From Primula veris (Eukaryota > Streptophyta > Magnoliopsida > Ericales > Primulaceae), in NCBI GenBank assembly GCA_963682055.1, contig OY821751.1, forward strand, positions 14,818,001 through 14,882,000: DNA of 64,000 bases, read 5' to 3'. The position numbers and the translations under genes were made by a program. This document shows positions 29,355-41,214 of this stretch, one piece after another (position 1 is the stretch's first letter; the number at the start of each line of letters is the position of its first letter). The notes beneath the pieces were generated by a model. It saw only the letters and a program-made list of their open reading frames with translations, was not told the DNA's origin and made no database searches.

Positions 29355-30368
29355 GAATACATCTTCTTCTAAATCTTTATTCAGAAAAGCATTTTTTATG
29401 TCGAGTTATTGAAGTGGTCAATCCAAGTTTAGCTTCCAATGATAAAAGAACCTGAACTGTATTCAATTTCGCTACAGGTGCAAAGGTCTCTATATAGTCG
29501 ATTCCATAGGTTTGAGTAAACCGTTTCACAACTATACAAGCTTTGTAGCGATCTAGTGTTCCGTCAGATTTGTATTTTATAGTGAATATTCATTTGCAAC
29601 CCACTGGTTTCTTTTCTCTCTGTAAGTCCATCACTTTCCAAGTATCATTCTTCTCCAATGCCTCATCTCTTCCATAGCTGCTTCCTTCATTTGGGTATTG
29701 TTAATGTTTCATCGATGTTGTTTGGTATATATATACTGTCAAGATCAGTAGTAAAAGCACCAAATCTATCTGACATGTGATTATAAAATACGAACTTTGC
29801 AATTGGATGAAGTGTACAAGATCAAGGTTGTTTTCTAAGAGCAATAGGCATATTAAGAGATTTAGTATTACCATTACCGGGGAGAGGTTTTGGAACATTA
29901 AGATCTACCATTGGTTCAGATTCTCTTCGTGTTTCATCCATGATGTTTTCTAAGTCCTTTGATGTCGACCTCCTTGAGTAAACAATACCGTCTCTTATTT
30001 TGGTTTTGTTCACCTCCATGTGAGTTAAGATTTTCCTCCCTACTTGTCATATTAGAACGAGATGGTGTCATCGGTGCAGTGTCGAAGATTTGGGGCTCAA
30101 CCTTTAGAAGAGAAGATGTTGGAATTTCGATACTTGTTGTAACTTCGATACTTACTGGAGAATATGCTGGAATCTCGATACTTGCTGGAATTTAGATACT
30201 TGTTGGACTTTTGATACTTACTAGAGAATATGCTGGAGTATGATCAATGTTAAAGAATCGAGTAAAAGATGGATCTTCACTTAAATTCTCCCCATGAAGT
30301 GAGCTCTTCTTAAAGAACGAAGTATTTTCAAAAAATTTAACATCAAGAGTTACAAATGCCTTCTTAGT

Positions 30369-30665
30369 TCAAGTATCATAACATTTGTAGCCTTTTTTAG
30401 TGGAAGAATAACCAATAAAAACATCTTTGATGTCCCTTGGATCTAACTTAGTTCGGTGGTGTGAATGAACATGAACAAATACAGTACAGCCAAAGACTTT
30501 AGGAGTCAAATTAAAAGTAATACGAGAGTTCGGAAAAGTTTTCGGAAACATATGAAGTGGTGTTTTAAAACTGAGAATACGACTTGACATTCTATTTATA
30601 AGGTAAGTTGTCGTAAGAATGACATCTGGCAAGAACGATTTTGATATATTTGTCGTCAATAACAA
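30369..30665 (-). pseudogene. Copia integrase C-terminal region
   Basis: The frame reads LPDVILTTTYLINRMSSRIL, then TPLHMF, KVFGCTVFVHV and DPRDIKDVFIGYSSTKKGYK, the segment between the DDE core and RT in plant copia. It is separated from RT by about 1 kb of linker with stops. Confidence 0.75.
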
Positions 30666-30970
30666 GGCTCGGGAAACTTCAAGTATATGTTTATTTTTAC
30701 GTCCTGAAACCCTATTTTGTTACGGCGTATCTACACAAGAACTTTGATAAATAATCCTTTGTTTTTGTAAAAAATCCCAATATATGATTAAAATACTCCC
30801 TTTTATTATCTGTCCGGAGAATTTGAATTTGAGTTTGAAATTGTGTGTTTATCTTGGAGTGAAAATTGATAAACATAGCTCGAACATCAGATTTTTTTTT
30901 AAACTAATAGACCAGACCCATCAAAGGCGAATGTGATCATAATAAATGTGACAAACCATTTTGATTGGTT

Positions 30971-31156
30971 TCAATTAGAAACATGAGATGGATCCCAAAT
31001 ATCACTGTGAATCAAGACAAAGGGTTTGGTTGGTTTGTATCTAGATTTTGGAAAAAGGGTTCGTTGGTGTTTAACGAGTTCACATATTTCACACTCAAAC
31101 TTTTGAATTTCCTTGCTGAAAAAATTTGATGAAAATAATCGTTTCAGATACATCAA
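30971..31156 (-). pseudogene. Copia integrase zinc-finger region
   Basis: FECEICELVKHQR and PFVLIHSDIWDPS mark the HHCC finger end and start of the integrase core (usual form HSDVWGPS). The frame stops soon after, and the catalytic residues are not in one frame. Confidence 0.7.
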
Positions 31157-31367
31157 ATTTGGATGTCACATTCTAAAATGGCATAACATAACCTCATTAT
31201 TATTTGTAGGTACGGATCTGGAATTATAATTTGACATTTACTCACATTGGTCTCGTCAAAGTAGTAAAGTCCACTTTCTTTAGCACTGCCAATCGTCTTT
31301 CCCGATGACAAATCCTAAAAGACGCAATTGGATGAAAGAAATGTAGCAAAACAATTGGAGTCTTTTG

Positions 31368-31673
31368 TTAATTTGCTGATGGACAATAAATTGCAAGATA
31401 AATTAGGAATGTGGAGACATAATCAATAGTTATAGAGTCGGATAATTTAATACTCTCTTTTTCTGTGACCGACGAGTATAAGCCATCTACAATTTTTACT
31501 TTGAGATTAGCGGCACATGGAGAGTATGGAAAAAATAATTGATAAGAATATGCCATATGATCAAACGCGCCATAATCAACAATCCAGGAAACTTTTGGTT
31601 TAGAGGAAGCATTTAGCGCATTTAAATATTTTTCTTTGTACGCTAACAAGGTGCAGGAACTAAGGTTTTCCAT
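31368..31673 (-). pseudogene. Copia protease with altered active site
   Basis: WIVDYGAFDHMAYS occupies the position of WILDSGASDHM-type sites. The catalytic triplet reads D-Y-G instead of D-S-G, so the protease is probably inactive. Typical following segments (LKVKIVDG, SIKLSDSITI) are present. Confidence 0.7.
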
Positions 31674-31969
31674 TTTTTCAAAAACTGCTGAGAGACGACA
31701 AAGTTTCGATTGTGACAGAAGTTGCTAATCCGTAGTGAGAGAGCTTGACTGGCCAAAGAACGAGCATGTAACACACGTTTGGTTATTGCAGAGATTATAG
31801 TGACCTTAGTTCAGGTCTTGTGCTCTACTAAAGTCTAGATACAATGAATCAAAATCCCAATCTTATTGAAAGAGATCAGGATTGATGATAGGTAAAAGGT
31901 TAAGGGTTTTTGTATCCTTTTGTGTCTTTGTGTGTGATGGCTAGAATTGTAAACTCCGTATCGATACCA

Positions 31970-32155
31970 TGTTGAATTAGATTAACTATAAAAGATAAAG
32001 TTTTTATTTCTAAATGAGTAATTTGCATCTTATTCAACTCTACTTATACACAATAAAAAGAATCAAATATGTAAAATTAATAACAAATAATCCCACATAA
32101 TCATCCTATATTATTATCCTAATAATTATTCTGATATAGCATATGTCAATATCAT
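31970..32155 (-). repeat. LTR of the broken copia element (outer end uncertain)
   Basis: On the plus strand it opens TGTTGAATTAG next to the PBS. On the minus strand it contains GTGTATAAGTAG, a likely TATA box. The outer end is probably near TGACATATGC around 32150. No partner LTR remains for comparison. Confidence 0.5.
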
Positions 32156-33284
32156 TTTGATATCTCTGTAGTTACTATCCGAGATTTCCACATCTATCTC
32201 TCTTATTTTCTCTATGTCCACCTCTCTCTCCGTCTCTCTCTTTTTTCCCGTTTCTTTCTCGTCATCTTTCAAATATGGGGTTTGAAAAAACAGGTCAATT
32301 AGATCGGATTTTATATCAAAATAAAGGTTTTTGAGGTCTATGTGCTGATTTATGACGTCGGATTACCCATTTGAGTTTCGAAACTCGTCATATCGACACT
32401 CAGGAAAACTTCATACCTATTGGTATGTAGATTCGTCGAAGCTTCGATAAGCTCGCCAAAACTTTGTCGGTGCTCCGTCGGCAGTGGGTCAGTGGTTGTG
32501 TCCGGAGGTGAAGCTAGTGTGTCTGTGTGTTGGGGTTTAGAGTTATTTAGTAGGTAATTGTATGTCTAGAAAAGAAACTTTTGGCTGATATATGTTTTGA
32601 TAATATGCTTTGGACAATTCTATGTTATATCTAAATTATCTTGTCATTTTATCTGGAGTGGTTTTGCCGTTTTATTTTCTTTGCAATTGGATATCACTTG
32701 CTCAATATTTTCTTTGAAATCATATGTGCACATTTTATCAAAACTAATTCAAAGTGGTCGATTTAAGTGATCCGCCTACAACAATTATACATAATTTAAT
32801 AATGAGAAACTATTTAGGCATTTGTTTGTTGATGAGTATCCTCGAAAAATATGAAGAATAGAATTGTATATAAGTAACTATTCCAAAATGAGTGAGCTTA
32901 AAAGAACAAATTTTTTTGTATTGCAATAATGTATGATTGCGAAAACAATTTACAAGAAAGATTTTTTTATCATTTAAATTCTTTGAAATCATAAAAAAGC
33001 GACTTGTATACACGTCCAAGAATTTTGTGTTTTGATTTGTAAAATTGACATCAGATAGAAATTTTAACAAAACTATGACGAACTTGTATGCAGTAAACAA
33101 AAGAAGTGGGAGTCGGGTAGAAAAGAAGTAAAATGGCAAGAAAGTAAGAAATAAAACGAGATAATTAGTAGAACAACAAGTACTAAAAGTATAATACACG
33201 TGTTATCACTATTGCAAACAATGAAACAGGGACATCAAGGTAATGAGATATTATATTTATTTGGTAGCTCTATTCTCTTTTTAG
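32156..33284. other. Unclassified AT-rich spacer
   Basis: It includes a TC-rich stretch (32190-32270). I see no gene, clear repeat ends or conserved motif in this 1.1 kb. The 129-codon minus-strand frame near 32810-33199 is low-complexity and unconvincing. Confidence 0.4.
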
Positions 33285-33289
33285 TATAC

Positions 33290-33859
33290 TGATAGAACAT
33301 AAAAATCAGACCCGAATATTTTATTCGGGTCATAATCAACCCACTTTATAAATGGGTACCCAACGCTTAAATGGGTCATCTTATACTTTTTATAGGAATT
33401 GAGGTGTTACTACCAAAAGCCCAAGCCCAATCAAAGGGGGACCCATGTCTGAAAAATCCCTGGGATGAAGACATTTGTCAATATCCTAGAATGCGCAGTT
33501 GCCTATAAATAGCCAACTACCCCTCCTAGAAAAGGACCCAGAAAATCTATCCAAAAAAATATAGAGAGAAGTTAAGAAAAGAGAGAAACTAACCAAAGCA
33601 TATCACTTCGAGAAATAAACCGAGAAAAGACAGCCGAGCACCGAATAAAAGAGGAGAAAGATCAAGACGAGAGATTAAATAGTTATATCGAGCATAATTG
33701 TAAAACCGAAATACTAATCCGAGCAAATGTAATAGTCCGAACAAGGACAATAATCCGAGCAATAATAAAGATCAGGAAGTATCATTTATTCACGGTTGAT
33801 TTATCATTATATCATTGTTGAAAAGCCTAACGCGACCGACCAAAGTTATGGCTTTATCA
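33290..33859 (+). repeat. 5' LTR of the Tat element
   Basis: It runs from TGATAGAACA to GGCTTTATCA. A TATA box CCTATAAATAGCC lies near 33501-33513. It is followed directly by the PBS. Confidence 0.95.
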
Positions 33860-33861
33860 AA

Positions 33862-33878
33862 TGGCGCCGTCTCCGGGA
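33862..33878 (+). other. Primer-binding site, tRNA-Asp-like
   Basis: TGGCGCCGTCTCCGGGA starts three bases after the LTR. It resembles the TGGCGCCGTTGCCGGGG site used by Tat/Athila elements with a differing centre. The tRNA assignment is from memory of the family. Confidence 0.7.
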
Positions 33879-33938
33879 ATCATCTAGTTCCCAACTAGTT
33901 TAGAATTCGAATACCAATACTCTGCCAGACGAGCGACA

Positions 33939-36704
33939 ATGGTTACCAATGTAGAGGAAACCCATCCCGAGATAGTAGAAACCAATAACCAAAACACGCA
34001 AATTAGCCAACAAGACCTCGACGATCTACTCGCTATCCGCGACAGATATGAAGCTATCCAATCCGGAAACCAACCAACAACCTCCTACGTCAACCAAGAA
34101 CAACCGGTCGAACCACCCCGACATTTCATCGAAGGGATTGTCGACGAACACCTTTCGTCCTCGGAGGACGAACAAGACGTGCCCGTATTAAGGCGTGCAC
34201 GAAGACGCTTAACCGGGTCCCAAGCAGGGCCGAGCTCAAGAGTCCCTTTGCCTACGGCCTCGGTCAACTCCGGTGCTCGTTTACAAACGGACGAGGCTCA
34301 TCAGTTTGGTATGCCCGAGGATCATGTACTCGGACAGTCGCCCCGACTGCCGACTAATTCTCCGAGGATGATTACACCACCCACGGTGGAGGTACAACAT
34401 GTCGTTCCATTAGCCGATGAAAGGAACTACACCCAGCTACAAGCTCAGCTGGCGGCATGCATGACGGCCATGACAGCGGCCGGCATCGTATTGCCAGTTA
34501 TCCAACCCAACAAAGACCCACGCCATGAAGTGGAAGATTCTGCCTACAGGGCCGCCCTGGAGGTAGCGGGTCGGCGACCCGATACAAGAGTCCCCCACCA
34601 AGGGGGCAATGTCCCAATAACTATCGTCCATCCGAACACTCATATGGAACGTGTCCACACAAACACGAAGGACGATAGATATCCCGAATACAGGATCGGG
34701 GAGGGATATGGCCCACCACCACATCATGAAGGATACCCTCCCCCCTACCAAGTCACGGATGACGCGTTCCAACAGGCTTGGAACGTATGCCAAGAAACCC
34801 CGTGTGCTGAACAGATCACGCGGTACCGCAATCCTATGGGATTCGTCATCCCCGAATTCAGGCTCTATGACGGGAAGAGTTGCCCTATCGACCATCTGAG
34901 GCACTACAAGACGAAGATGGAACTGTGGAGTGATGACCATGCACTGATGTGCAAATTTTTCAAAAACAGCTTGGGTCAAGAGGCTTCGTCATGGTATCAT
35001 AACTTACCACGGGGCTCCATTAGAAACTGGGCAGAATTGCTAAGAGCATACTCCACCCGATACGCTGCTCATCGGAAAAAGAAGGTTAGTATCGAAACCC
35101 TTCTTAAAATGACGATGATGCCAAATGAAAGGCTCAACGATTACTGCATACGTTTTATCGACGTAGCAAACCAGATTCCACGATATGCCAATAATATAGC
35201 CATCCAAAACTTTATCAATTCCATCCCTAATGGCTATTGGGCGAGAAGGAAGTTCATAGGCAAAAACTTCCCGACCACTGATTCCCTGCTAGCCTATTGT
35301 ACCCACCTCACCGATAAAAACGACGAACTGCGTTTCCTCAACCGAACTCTACCAAGAAGAGAGTCGGTCCGCGAGGCACAGGTGGGTCGCAAAAGAGTTA
35401 GAAATAACCAGGGAGAAGCATTCCAACCGACCAGAAAGGGCAAAGAGCCCGAGGTCCATAGCAGGGGAGAGCGACCACGAGCACTAGAGCCCAAACCGCT
35501 CCAGATTGCATACCTAACACCGACCAACGAACATAAACCGCTCCAGCTCGCCTACCCGATGCCATCCAAGCCATTTCAACAGGTTCGGCCCCAAGAGAGG
35601 GAACACCGAAACACTTTCGGACCGGTCGAGCTGCGATACACTTTCAACTTGTCTGCTGAAGATATCCTCAAGGATATATGCAGGGAAAGTTGGTATTCCC
35701 GACCACAACCGATCATCTCTCCCCCCAATCAGAGAGATTCCAAGCTCTTCTGCGCATATCACGAGGATCACGGCCATCTCACTGAGCATTGCCTTAACCT
35801 GCGATGGAGAATGAACCAGTGGGGCGATGCAGGATACCTAGCCAAGTTCATCAAAGGAGCTGGGAATAAAGGCAAACAATTGGCCATCGAGGGATCTGAC
35901 AACCGGCAAGGCAAAACGATCAATGTCGTTCATATGTCACGACCCAAGGGCCCAGGCGGGGAACGATCACGACAACGGAAGCTGGCCCACTTTGGCCAAG
36001 TAGCCAAGACATCACAGGCGTCGACCTCTAAACGACAATGCACACCACGACGACATCCGCCCATTTCTTTTTCGGATCTTGACGAAGAAGGGGTGATATA
36101 CCCCCACGGAGACGCCATTAACCTCCGTGTTCAAATCGGTCTAGACACAGTCAGCAGGGTACTTGTCGACCAAGGAGCCTCTTGTGATATCATGTACAAG
36201 GAGCTCTTCGACAAGATGGAACTCAAGCTGCAAGATCTACAGCCTACCGATGTCACACTGATCGGATTCATCTCCGAAACGACCAAACCTTTGGGTAAGA
36301 TCGTCCTCAGTGTCACAACAGGGTCCATGTCGGTTCCCGTGGAGTTCTTAGTGGTCGACGACCACTCCGGGCACAACGCAATATTGGGCCGACCTTGGTT
36401 ACATGCTATGAAGGCCATACCCTCGACCTATCACCAAAAGGTCAAATACCCAAATGATAGGGGGGCGATCGAGACAGCCAGAAGATGTCAAGAAGATTCA
36501 AGACGCTGCGAGGACATCACCGCGACTCTCCAAAAACAACGAAGCACTGTGGAACAACCCACCAGCACAAAGAAGCTGATTAACCAAATATCCAAAGCTG
36601 AAAGGGTTGTCGAAGAACAAGTAGGAGAGACACTCAGGAAGGTGTATATACCAGATATGGACGAGGAGCATTACTTCCTCCTCGGCGACAACCTTCCAAA
36701 ATAG
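33939..36704 (+). CDS. Tat gag and protease (921 codons), closed by TAG
   Basis: Gag forms the particle and protease matures it. The N-terminal ~290 residues are disordered and proline-rich. The gag core runs about 290-480 (FRLYDGKSCPIDHLRHYK and WAELLRAYSTRYA). A zinc-binding CAYHEDHGHLTEHC lies near 604-617. The protease site LVDQGASCDIMY is near residue 741. The start is the first ATG after the PBS leader. The frame ends in TAG at 36702, but the same frame continues with RT sequence after 12 bases, so gag-PR-RT was one frame, perhaps with CAG changed to TAG. Antisense frames here are shadows. Confidence 0.85.
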   Translation: MVTNVEETHPEIVETNNQNTQISQQDLDDLLAIRDRYEAIQSGNQPTTSYVNQEQPVEPPRHFIEGIVDEHLSSSEDEQDVPVLRRARRRLTGSQAGPSSRVPLPTASVNSGARLQTDEAHQFGMPEDHVLGQSPRLPTNSPRMITPPTVEVQHVVPLADERNYTQLQAQLAACMTAMTAAGIVLPVIQPNKDPRHEVEDSAYRAALEVAGRRPDTRVPHQGGNVPITIVHPNTHMERVHTNTKDDRYPEYRIGEGYGPPPHHEGYPPPYQVTDDAFQQAWNVCQETPCAEQITRYRNPMGFVIPEFRLYDGKSCPIDHLRHYKTKMELWSDDHALMCKFFKNSLGQEASSWYHNLPRGSIRNWAELLRAYSTRYAAHRKKKVSIETLLKMTMMPNERLNDYCIRFIDVANQIPRYANNIAIQNFINSIPNGYWARRKFIGKNFPTTDSLLAYCTHLTDKNDELRFLNRTLPRRESVREAQVGRKRVRNNQGEAFQPTRKGKEPEVHSRGERPRALEPKPLQIAYLTPTNEHKPLQLAYPMPSKPFQQVRPQEREHRNTFGPVELRYTFNLSAEDILKDICRESWYSRPQPIISPPNQRDSKLFCAYHEDHGHLTEHCLNLRWRMNQWGDAGYLAKFIKGAGNKGKQLAIEGSDNRQGKTINVVHMSRPKGPGGERSRQRKLAHFGQVAKTSQASTSKRQCTPRRHPPISFSDLDEEGVIYPHGDAINLRVQIGLDTVSRVLVDQGASCDIMYKELFDKMELKLQDLQPTDVTLIGFISETTKPLGKIVLSVTTGSMSVPVEFLVVDDHSGHNAILGRPWLHAMKAIPSTYHQKVKYPNDRGAIETARRCQEDSRRCEDITATLQKQRSTVEQPTSTKKLINQISKAERVVEEQVGETLRKVYIPDMDEEHYFLLGDNLPK

Positions 36705-37673
36705 GAATCCGAGGAGTTGAAAGCATTCCTTCTCAGCAACACTGATAAATTCGCCTGGAGCCCTAAAGATATGCCGGGCCTCGACCCCAATACAGCATGC
36801 CACCACCTAAGTGTAAACGCCGAGTACAAGCCAATAGCACAGAGGAGCAGAAAAGTCTCTGTACAGCACAGAGCAGCTATAATCGCTGAAGTACAAAAGC
36901 TATTGGAGGCTGGAGCCATAAGGGAGGTTTACTATCCAAAATGGTTGTCCAACCCGGTTGTCGTCCCTAAGAAGAACGGGAAGGAAAGAGTCTGTATAGA
37001 CTTCACCAACCTCAACAAAGCCTGCCCGAGGGATCACTTTCCCCTTCCAAGGATCGATCAACTGGTGGACGCAACAGCGGGAGCAGAACGGATGACCTTC
37101 CTTGATGCGTACTCAGGATACCATCAAATTCCCCTCGCCCGCGAAGATCAAGAAAAGACTTCATTCATATCGCCTTTGGGAAATTATTGCTATACGGTAA
37201 TGCCGTTCGGTCTACGCAATGCGGGAGCAACATACCAAAGGATGATAACAAGGGTATGTCGAGATCATATAGGGAAGACGATGGAGGTATACATAGACGA
37301 CATGGTCGTCAAAAGCGAAAGAGCCACATCCCACCTTCAAGATATCAAGGACGTTTTCCGAACGCTGGGCGAGCACAAACTGAAACTCAATGCGAGCAAG
37401 TGTGCATTTGGCATCAGCAAAGGGAAATTCTTGGGACACATGGTTAGCCGACGAGGAATAGAGGCTAATCCCGATCAAATAACGGCTCTACGAAACTTAG
37501 CAGCGCCCAAGAATAAGAAACAGGTACAAGAGCTCACGGGAATGATGGCCGCGCTGAGCAGGTTCATTAGCCGATCCGCAGATAAGGGACGGCCATTTTT
37601 CGAATCACTCAAGAAGGATAGAAAATTCGTCTGGGACCCGGAGTGTGAAGCTTCATTCAACAATCTCAAATAG
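36705..37673 (+). pseudogene. Tat reverse transcriptase segment between two stops
   Basis: This is in frame with the upstream gag-PR. RT motifs appear in order: VVVPKKNGKERVCIDFTNLN, PRIDQLVDATAG, FLDAYSGYHQIPL, MPFGLRNAGATYQRM and the catalytic YIDDMVVKS near 37286. It ends at TAG (37671-37673) inside a LK[stop]YLRTLP context where Gln (CAG) is expected. RT itself looks intact. Confidence 0.85.
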
Positions 37674-37982
37674 TACTTGAGGACATTGCCACTGCTAGTA
37701 AGGCCGAACAGAGGAGACATTCTGGCATGCTACCTAGCAGTCTCCGCTACAGCTGTGAGCGCGGTCATCCTAAGAGAAGAAGGTCGCGAACAATTTCCGA
37801 TCTACTTCATCAGTAAGACTCTGGTCGAAGCCGAAACACGTTATCTACCCTTGGAAAAGCTGTGCCTGGCATTGGTCGTCGCAACCAGGAAGCTGCCACA
37901 CTATTTCATAGCTCATCAGGTCCGGGTATATACAAAGTTTCATATTAAAGAGTCACTTCGACGGACGGACATTAGCGGCTGA
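37674..37982 (+). pseudogene. Tat RNase H segment, closed by TGA
   Basis: It continues in the same frame. RNase H-type blocks are seen: YLAVSATAVSAVILRE, FPIYFISKTLVEAETRY and LEKLCLALVVATRKL. TGA at 37980-37982 falls in DISG[stop]VAAWGVELSQF, where Arg (CGA) is usual in relatives. The two TAG codons and this TGA all fit C-to-T change at CHG or CpG sites. Confidence 0.8.
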
Positions 37983-39320
37983 GTTGCCGCCTGGGGGGTC
38001 GAGCTATCCCAATTTCATATCGAGTTCGCACCCCGCCATGCCATAAAGGGACAAGTCCTGGCCGATTTCGTCGCCGAATTCACCGAAGGCTATGACGAGC
38101 CTTTGGCACTCTCTCCACAATCACACTGGCAGATACATGTCGACGGATCAGCCACCAAGGACGGATCAGGAGCAGGGATCGTCCTAAAGTCTAAAGAAGG
38201 AGCAATCATCGAAAAAAGCATAAAACTGGGCTTCCGAGCTACCAACAATGAGGCAGAATACGAGGCCATGATAAATGGCATGCTTATTGCCCGGTCCCTT
38301 GGATGCTCCCACTTAATTGCAAGCTCAGACTCCATGCTCATCGTCAATCAAGCCACCGGCGAGTACCAAGCGAAAGATGACAGAATGATCCTCTACCAAG
38401 AAAAAGTCCAAAGCTTGATGGCCACCTTCGAACAGTGCGAGTTAGTAAGAATCAATCACACCGAGAATGCACATGCTGATGCATTGGCCACCCTAGCCTC
38501 GACATTAACATTGACCGACACCCGGTCGATCACAGTGGAACTACTGCCGACCCCGAGCATAATAAAAAGGGTAAACCGGGTGACATCGATACAGTACGAA
38601 CTAGGTTGGATGGAGGACATGACCCATTATCTGCGAAGTGGAACGCTTCCGGTCGACAAGATAAGTGCGCTGAAAATTACAAGAAAAGCTCCTCGCTTCT
38701 GGCTATCCGAGGACGATAAACTATACAAATCCAGTTACCGGGGACCATATCTACTGTGCGTCCCGACCGAGCTACAACTGCCGGTCTTGGAGGAAATCCA
38801 CGAAGGATCTTGCGGAGCACACATCAAAGGGCGATCCCTTGCAAACAAGGCAGTGACCCAAGGATATTGGTGGCCCTATATCAAGCGAGACGCCGATGCA
38901 TACGTCCAACGATGCGACAAGTGCCAACGATTCGCCAAGATACCACGGATCCCTTCATCTATGATGACCCCGGTATCAGCACCATGGCCGTTCGCTCAAT
39001 GGGCAATCGATTTGGTCGGTAAACTCCCAAGAGCACCTGGGAATGTGGAATATCTGATCGTTGCGACTGATTATTTCACCAAATGGGTCGAAGCTAAACC
39101 CCTCCGAGAAATCAAAGCCAGCAACGTCAAACAATTCATTTGGGAATACATCATAACTAGGTTCGGTATACCGTACGCTATAGTCGCCGACAACGGAACC
39201 CAGTTCAAAGATGCCAATTTACAGCTGTGGTACGAGGAACTCGGTATCCGAAAATTCTATTCGACGCCGACATACCCACAAGGGAACGGGCAAGCCGAAG
39301 TGTCAAACCGAACAATATAG
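37983..39320 (+). pseudogene. Tat archaeal-type RNase H and integrase
   Basis: In the same frame as above, the second RNase H starts WQIHVDGSATKDGSGAGIVL and contains NNEAEYEAMINGML and ADALATLAS. Integrase follows: CDKCQRFAKI (zinc finger end), WAIDLVGKLP, FTKWVEAKPL, IVADNGTQF and YPQGNGQAEVSN. The frame stops at 39320 inside the integrase core through a one-base loss. The duplicated RNase H is diagnostic of Tat. Confidence 0.85.
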
Positions 39321-39856
39321 ACGGCATCAAGACCACCCTTGAACAAGCAAAGGGGAGGTGGCCCGAGCAGCTACTCAACGTTTTATGGTCGTGCCGAACT
39401 ACACCCAAGACGGGCACCAAGGAAACCCCGTTTAGCTTAGCATACGGTGTTGAGGCCATCATACCGACAGAGATCGGGCTACCCACACTCCGAACGACGT
39501 TGGTCGAGCAGGGAAATAATGAACAAAGAATGAGAGAAGAGCTCGACATGATAGACGAGAAACGAGAGATAGCGGCCCTTACCCTAGCTAAGTACCAACA
39601 AAGCGTAAAGCAAACCTATGACAAGAGAGTAAAAGGATCTAAAGAATTCATGGTAGGAGAACTGGTGCTGCGACGAGTGACGGTCTATACCCGCAACGAA
39701 ATACACGGCAAACTAAGCCCTACCTGGGAAGGCCCATATGAAATCGTCAAGCGAACAAGTCCAGTCTCTTACAAAATCAAAAGCGTCCTGTTCGCCAACA
39801 GCCGAGGGGAGAAGAATTCTTGGAATGTGGCTAACCTAAAGAAGTACTACGTATAG
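39321..39856 (+). pseudogene. Tat integrase C-terminus, shifted frame
   Basis: The frame read from 39321 (open from 39227) gives DGIKTTLEQAKGRWPEQLLN, WSCRTTPKTGTKETPFSLAY and ends SWNVANLKKYYV before TAG. It is the direct continuation of the integrase after a single-base indel near 39318. No chromodomain is seen, as expected for Tat. Confidence 0.8.
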
Positions 39857-39960
39857 GCAATGCTCCGAATACAAGTACAGGTGCCACCTTACCCTTCTTG
39901 CTTAATGGCATTATCTTTCTTCTTTTGAATGAATAAAATATATTATTATGCTGTCTGCTA

Positions 39961-40921
39961 ATACTATGAGATTCTCAACATGGCCGAAGTGCCTAGAAAT
40001 ACTATGAAATCCCGTAAATGGCGTGTTACCAAAGGAACGTCTAGGGATACTATGAGATTCTCAACATGGCCGAAGTGCCTAGCAATACTATGAAATCCCG
40101 TAAATGGCGTGTTACCAAAGGAACATCTAGGGATACTATGAGATTCTCAACATGGCCGAAGTGCCTAGAAATACTATGAAATCCCGTAAATGGCGTGTTA
40201 CCAAAGGAACGTCTAGGGATACTATGAGATTCTCAACATGGCCGATGTGCCTAGCAATACTATGAAATCCCGTAAATGGCGTGTTACCAAAGGAACGTCT
40301 AGGGATACTATGAGATTCTCAACATGGCCGAAGTGCCTAGAAATACTATGAAATCCCGTAAATGGCGTGTTACCAAAGGAACGTCTAGGGATACTATGAG
40401 ATTCTCAACATGGCCGAAGTGCCTAGAAATACTATGAAATTCCGTAAATGGCGTGTTACCGAAGGAACGTCTAGGAATACTATGAGATTCTCAACATGGC
40501 CGAAGTGCCTAGAAATACTATGAAATTCCGTAAATGGCGTGTTACCGAAGGAACGTCTAGGAATACTATGAGATTCTCAACATGTCCGAAGTGCCTAGAA
40601 ATACTATGAAATTCCGTAAATGGCGTGTTACCGAAGGAACGTCTAGGAATACTATGAGATTCTCAAACATGGCCGAAGTGCCTAGAAATACTATGAAATC
40701 CCGTAAATGGCGTGTTACCGAAGGAACGTCTAGGGATACTATGAAATTCCCAACATGGCCGAAGTGTCTAGGAATACTATGAAATTCCGTAAATGGCGTG
40801 TTACCAAAGGAACGTCTAGGAAAACTATGAAATTCCCAACATGGCCGAAGTGCCTAGGAATACTATGAAATTCCCAACATGGCGTGTTACCGAAGGAACG
40901 CCTAGGAATACTATGAAATTT
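39961..40921 (+). repeat. 86-bp tandem repeats, about 11 copies
   Basis: The unit period measures 86 bp (39961, 40047, 40133). Each unit is two related halves beginning ATACTATGA: one ends GGCCGAAGTGCCTAG and the other ends GAACGTCTAGG. Later units diverge slightly and the array ends at the GAACGCCTAGG half near 40900. Tat and Ogre elements are known for such arrays in the 3' untranslated region, which can seed satellites. Confidence 0.9.
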
Positions 40922-41214
40922 ATATGCAGGTACAATGCAAGGAATTATTCAGGTCCACATTAAGGCGGCGATGCAATATAAATTGGCTAAAACAATGAAG
41001 GAGAATCAATCTAAACAACAAAATATCAACAAGAAGCATCTCCAAAACAGGAATAACGAAATAACACATGATTTAGCAAGGAAAAATCGATCCAATCAAT
41101 TAAATAGCAATACGGCAATGGAAAGGTACAAAACAGGAATAAAGAAATAACATAAATAGTCCTCGCCCGCATTACGGAGGCAACAAGAAGATCAACGACA
41201 CTAAAGAGATTCAT
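40922..41214. other. Spacer between the tandem repeats and the antisense genes
   Basis: It is A-rich on the plus strand. I see no convincing gene here. It holds the 3' flank of the antisense ORF ending at 41215. Confidence 0.5.

Larger units (their letters stand above)
28631..32155 (-). mobile_element. Broken Ty1/copia element, 3' end lost
   Basis: On the minus strand the order is LTR (31970 to about 32155), PBS-like TGGTATCGATACG (31957-31969), protease, integrase pieces, RT and part of RNase H. The RNase H is cut at 28631 by the 5S LTR. Gag is missing between PBS and protease (about 300 bp only). Frames are separated by stops and gaps. Confidence 0.8.

Noticed and set aside
32810..33199. 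129-codon minus-strand frame
   Set aside because: AT-rich, Phe/Leu-rich, no homology recognised and no promoter signals.
34437..36919. Long minus-strand frames overlapping Tat gag
   Set aside because: They are antisense shadows of the high-GC gag frame, without motifs of their own.
39961..40921. CRISPR-like array
   Set aside because: Units are contiguous 86-bp tandem repeats without unique spacers, inside a plant retroelement.
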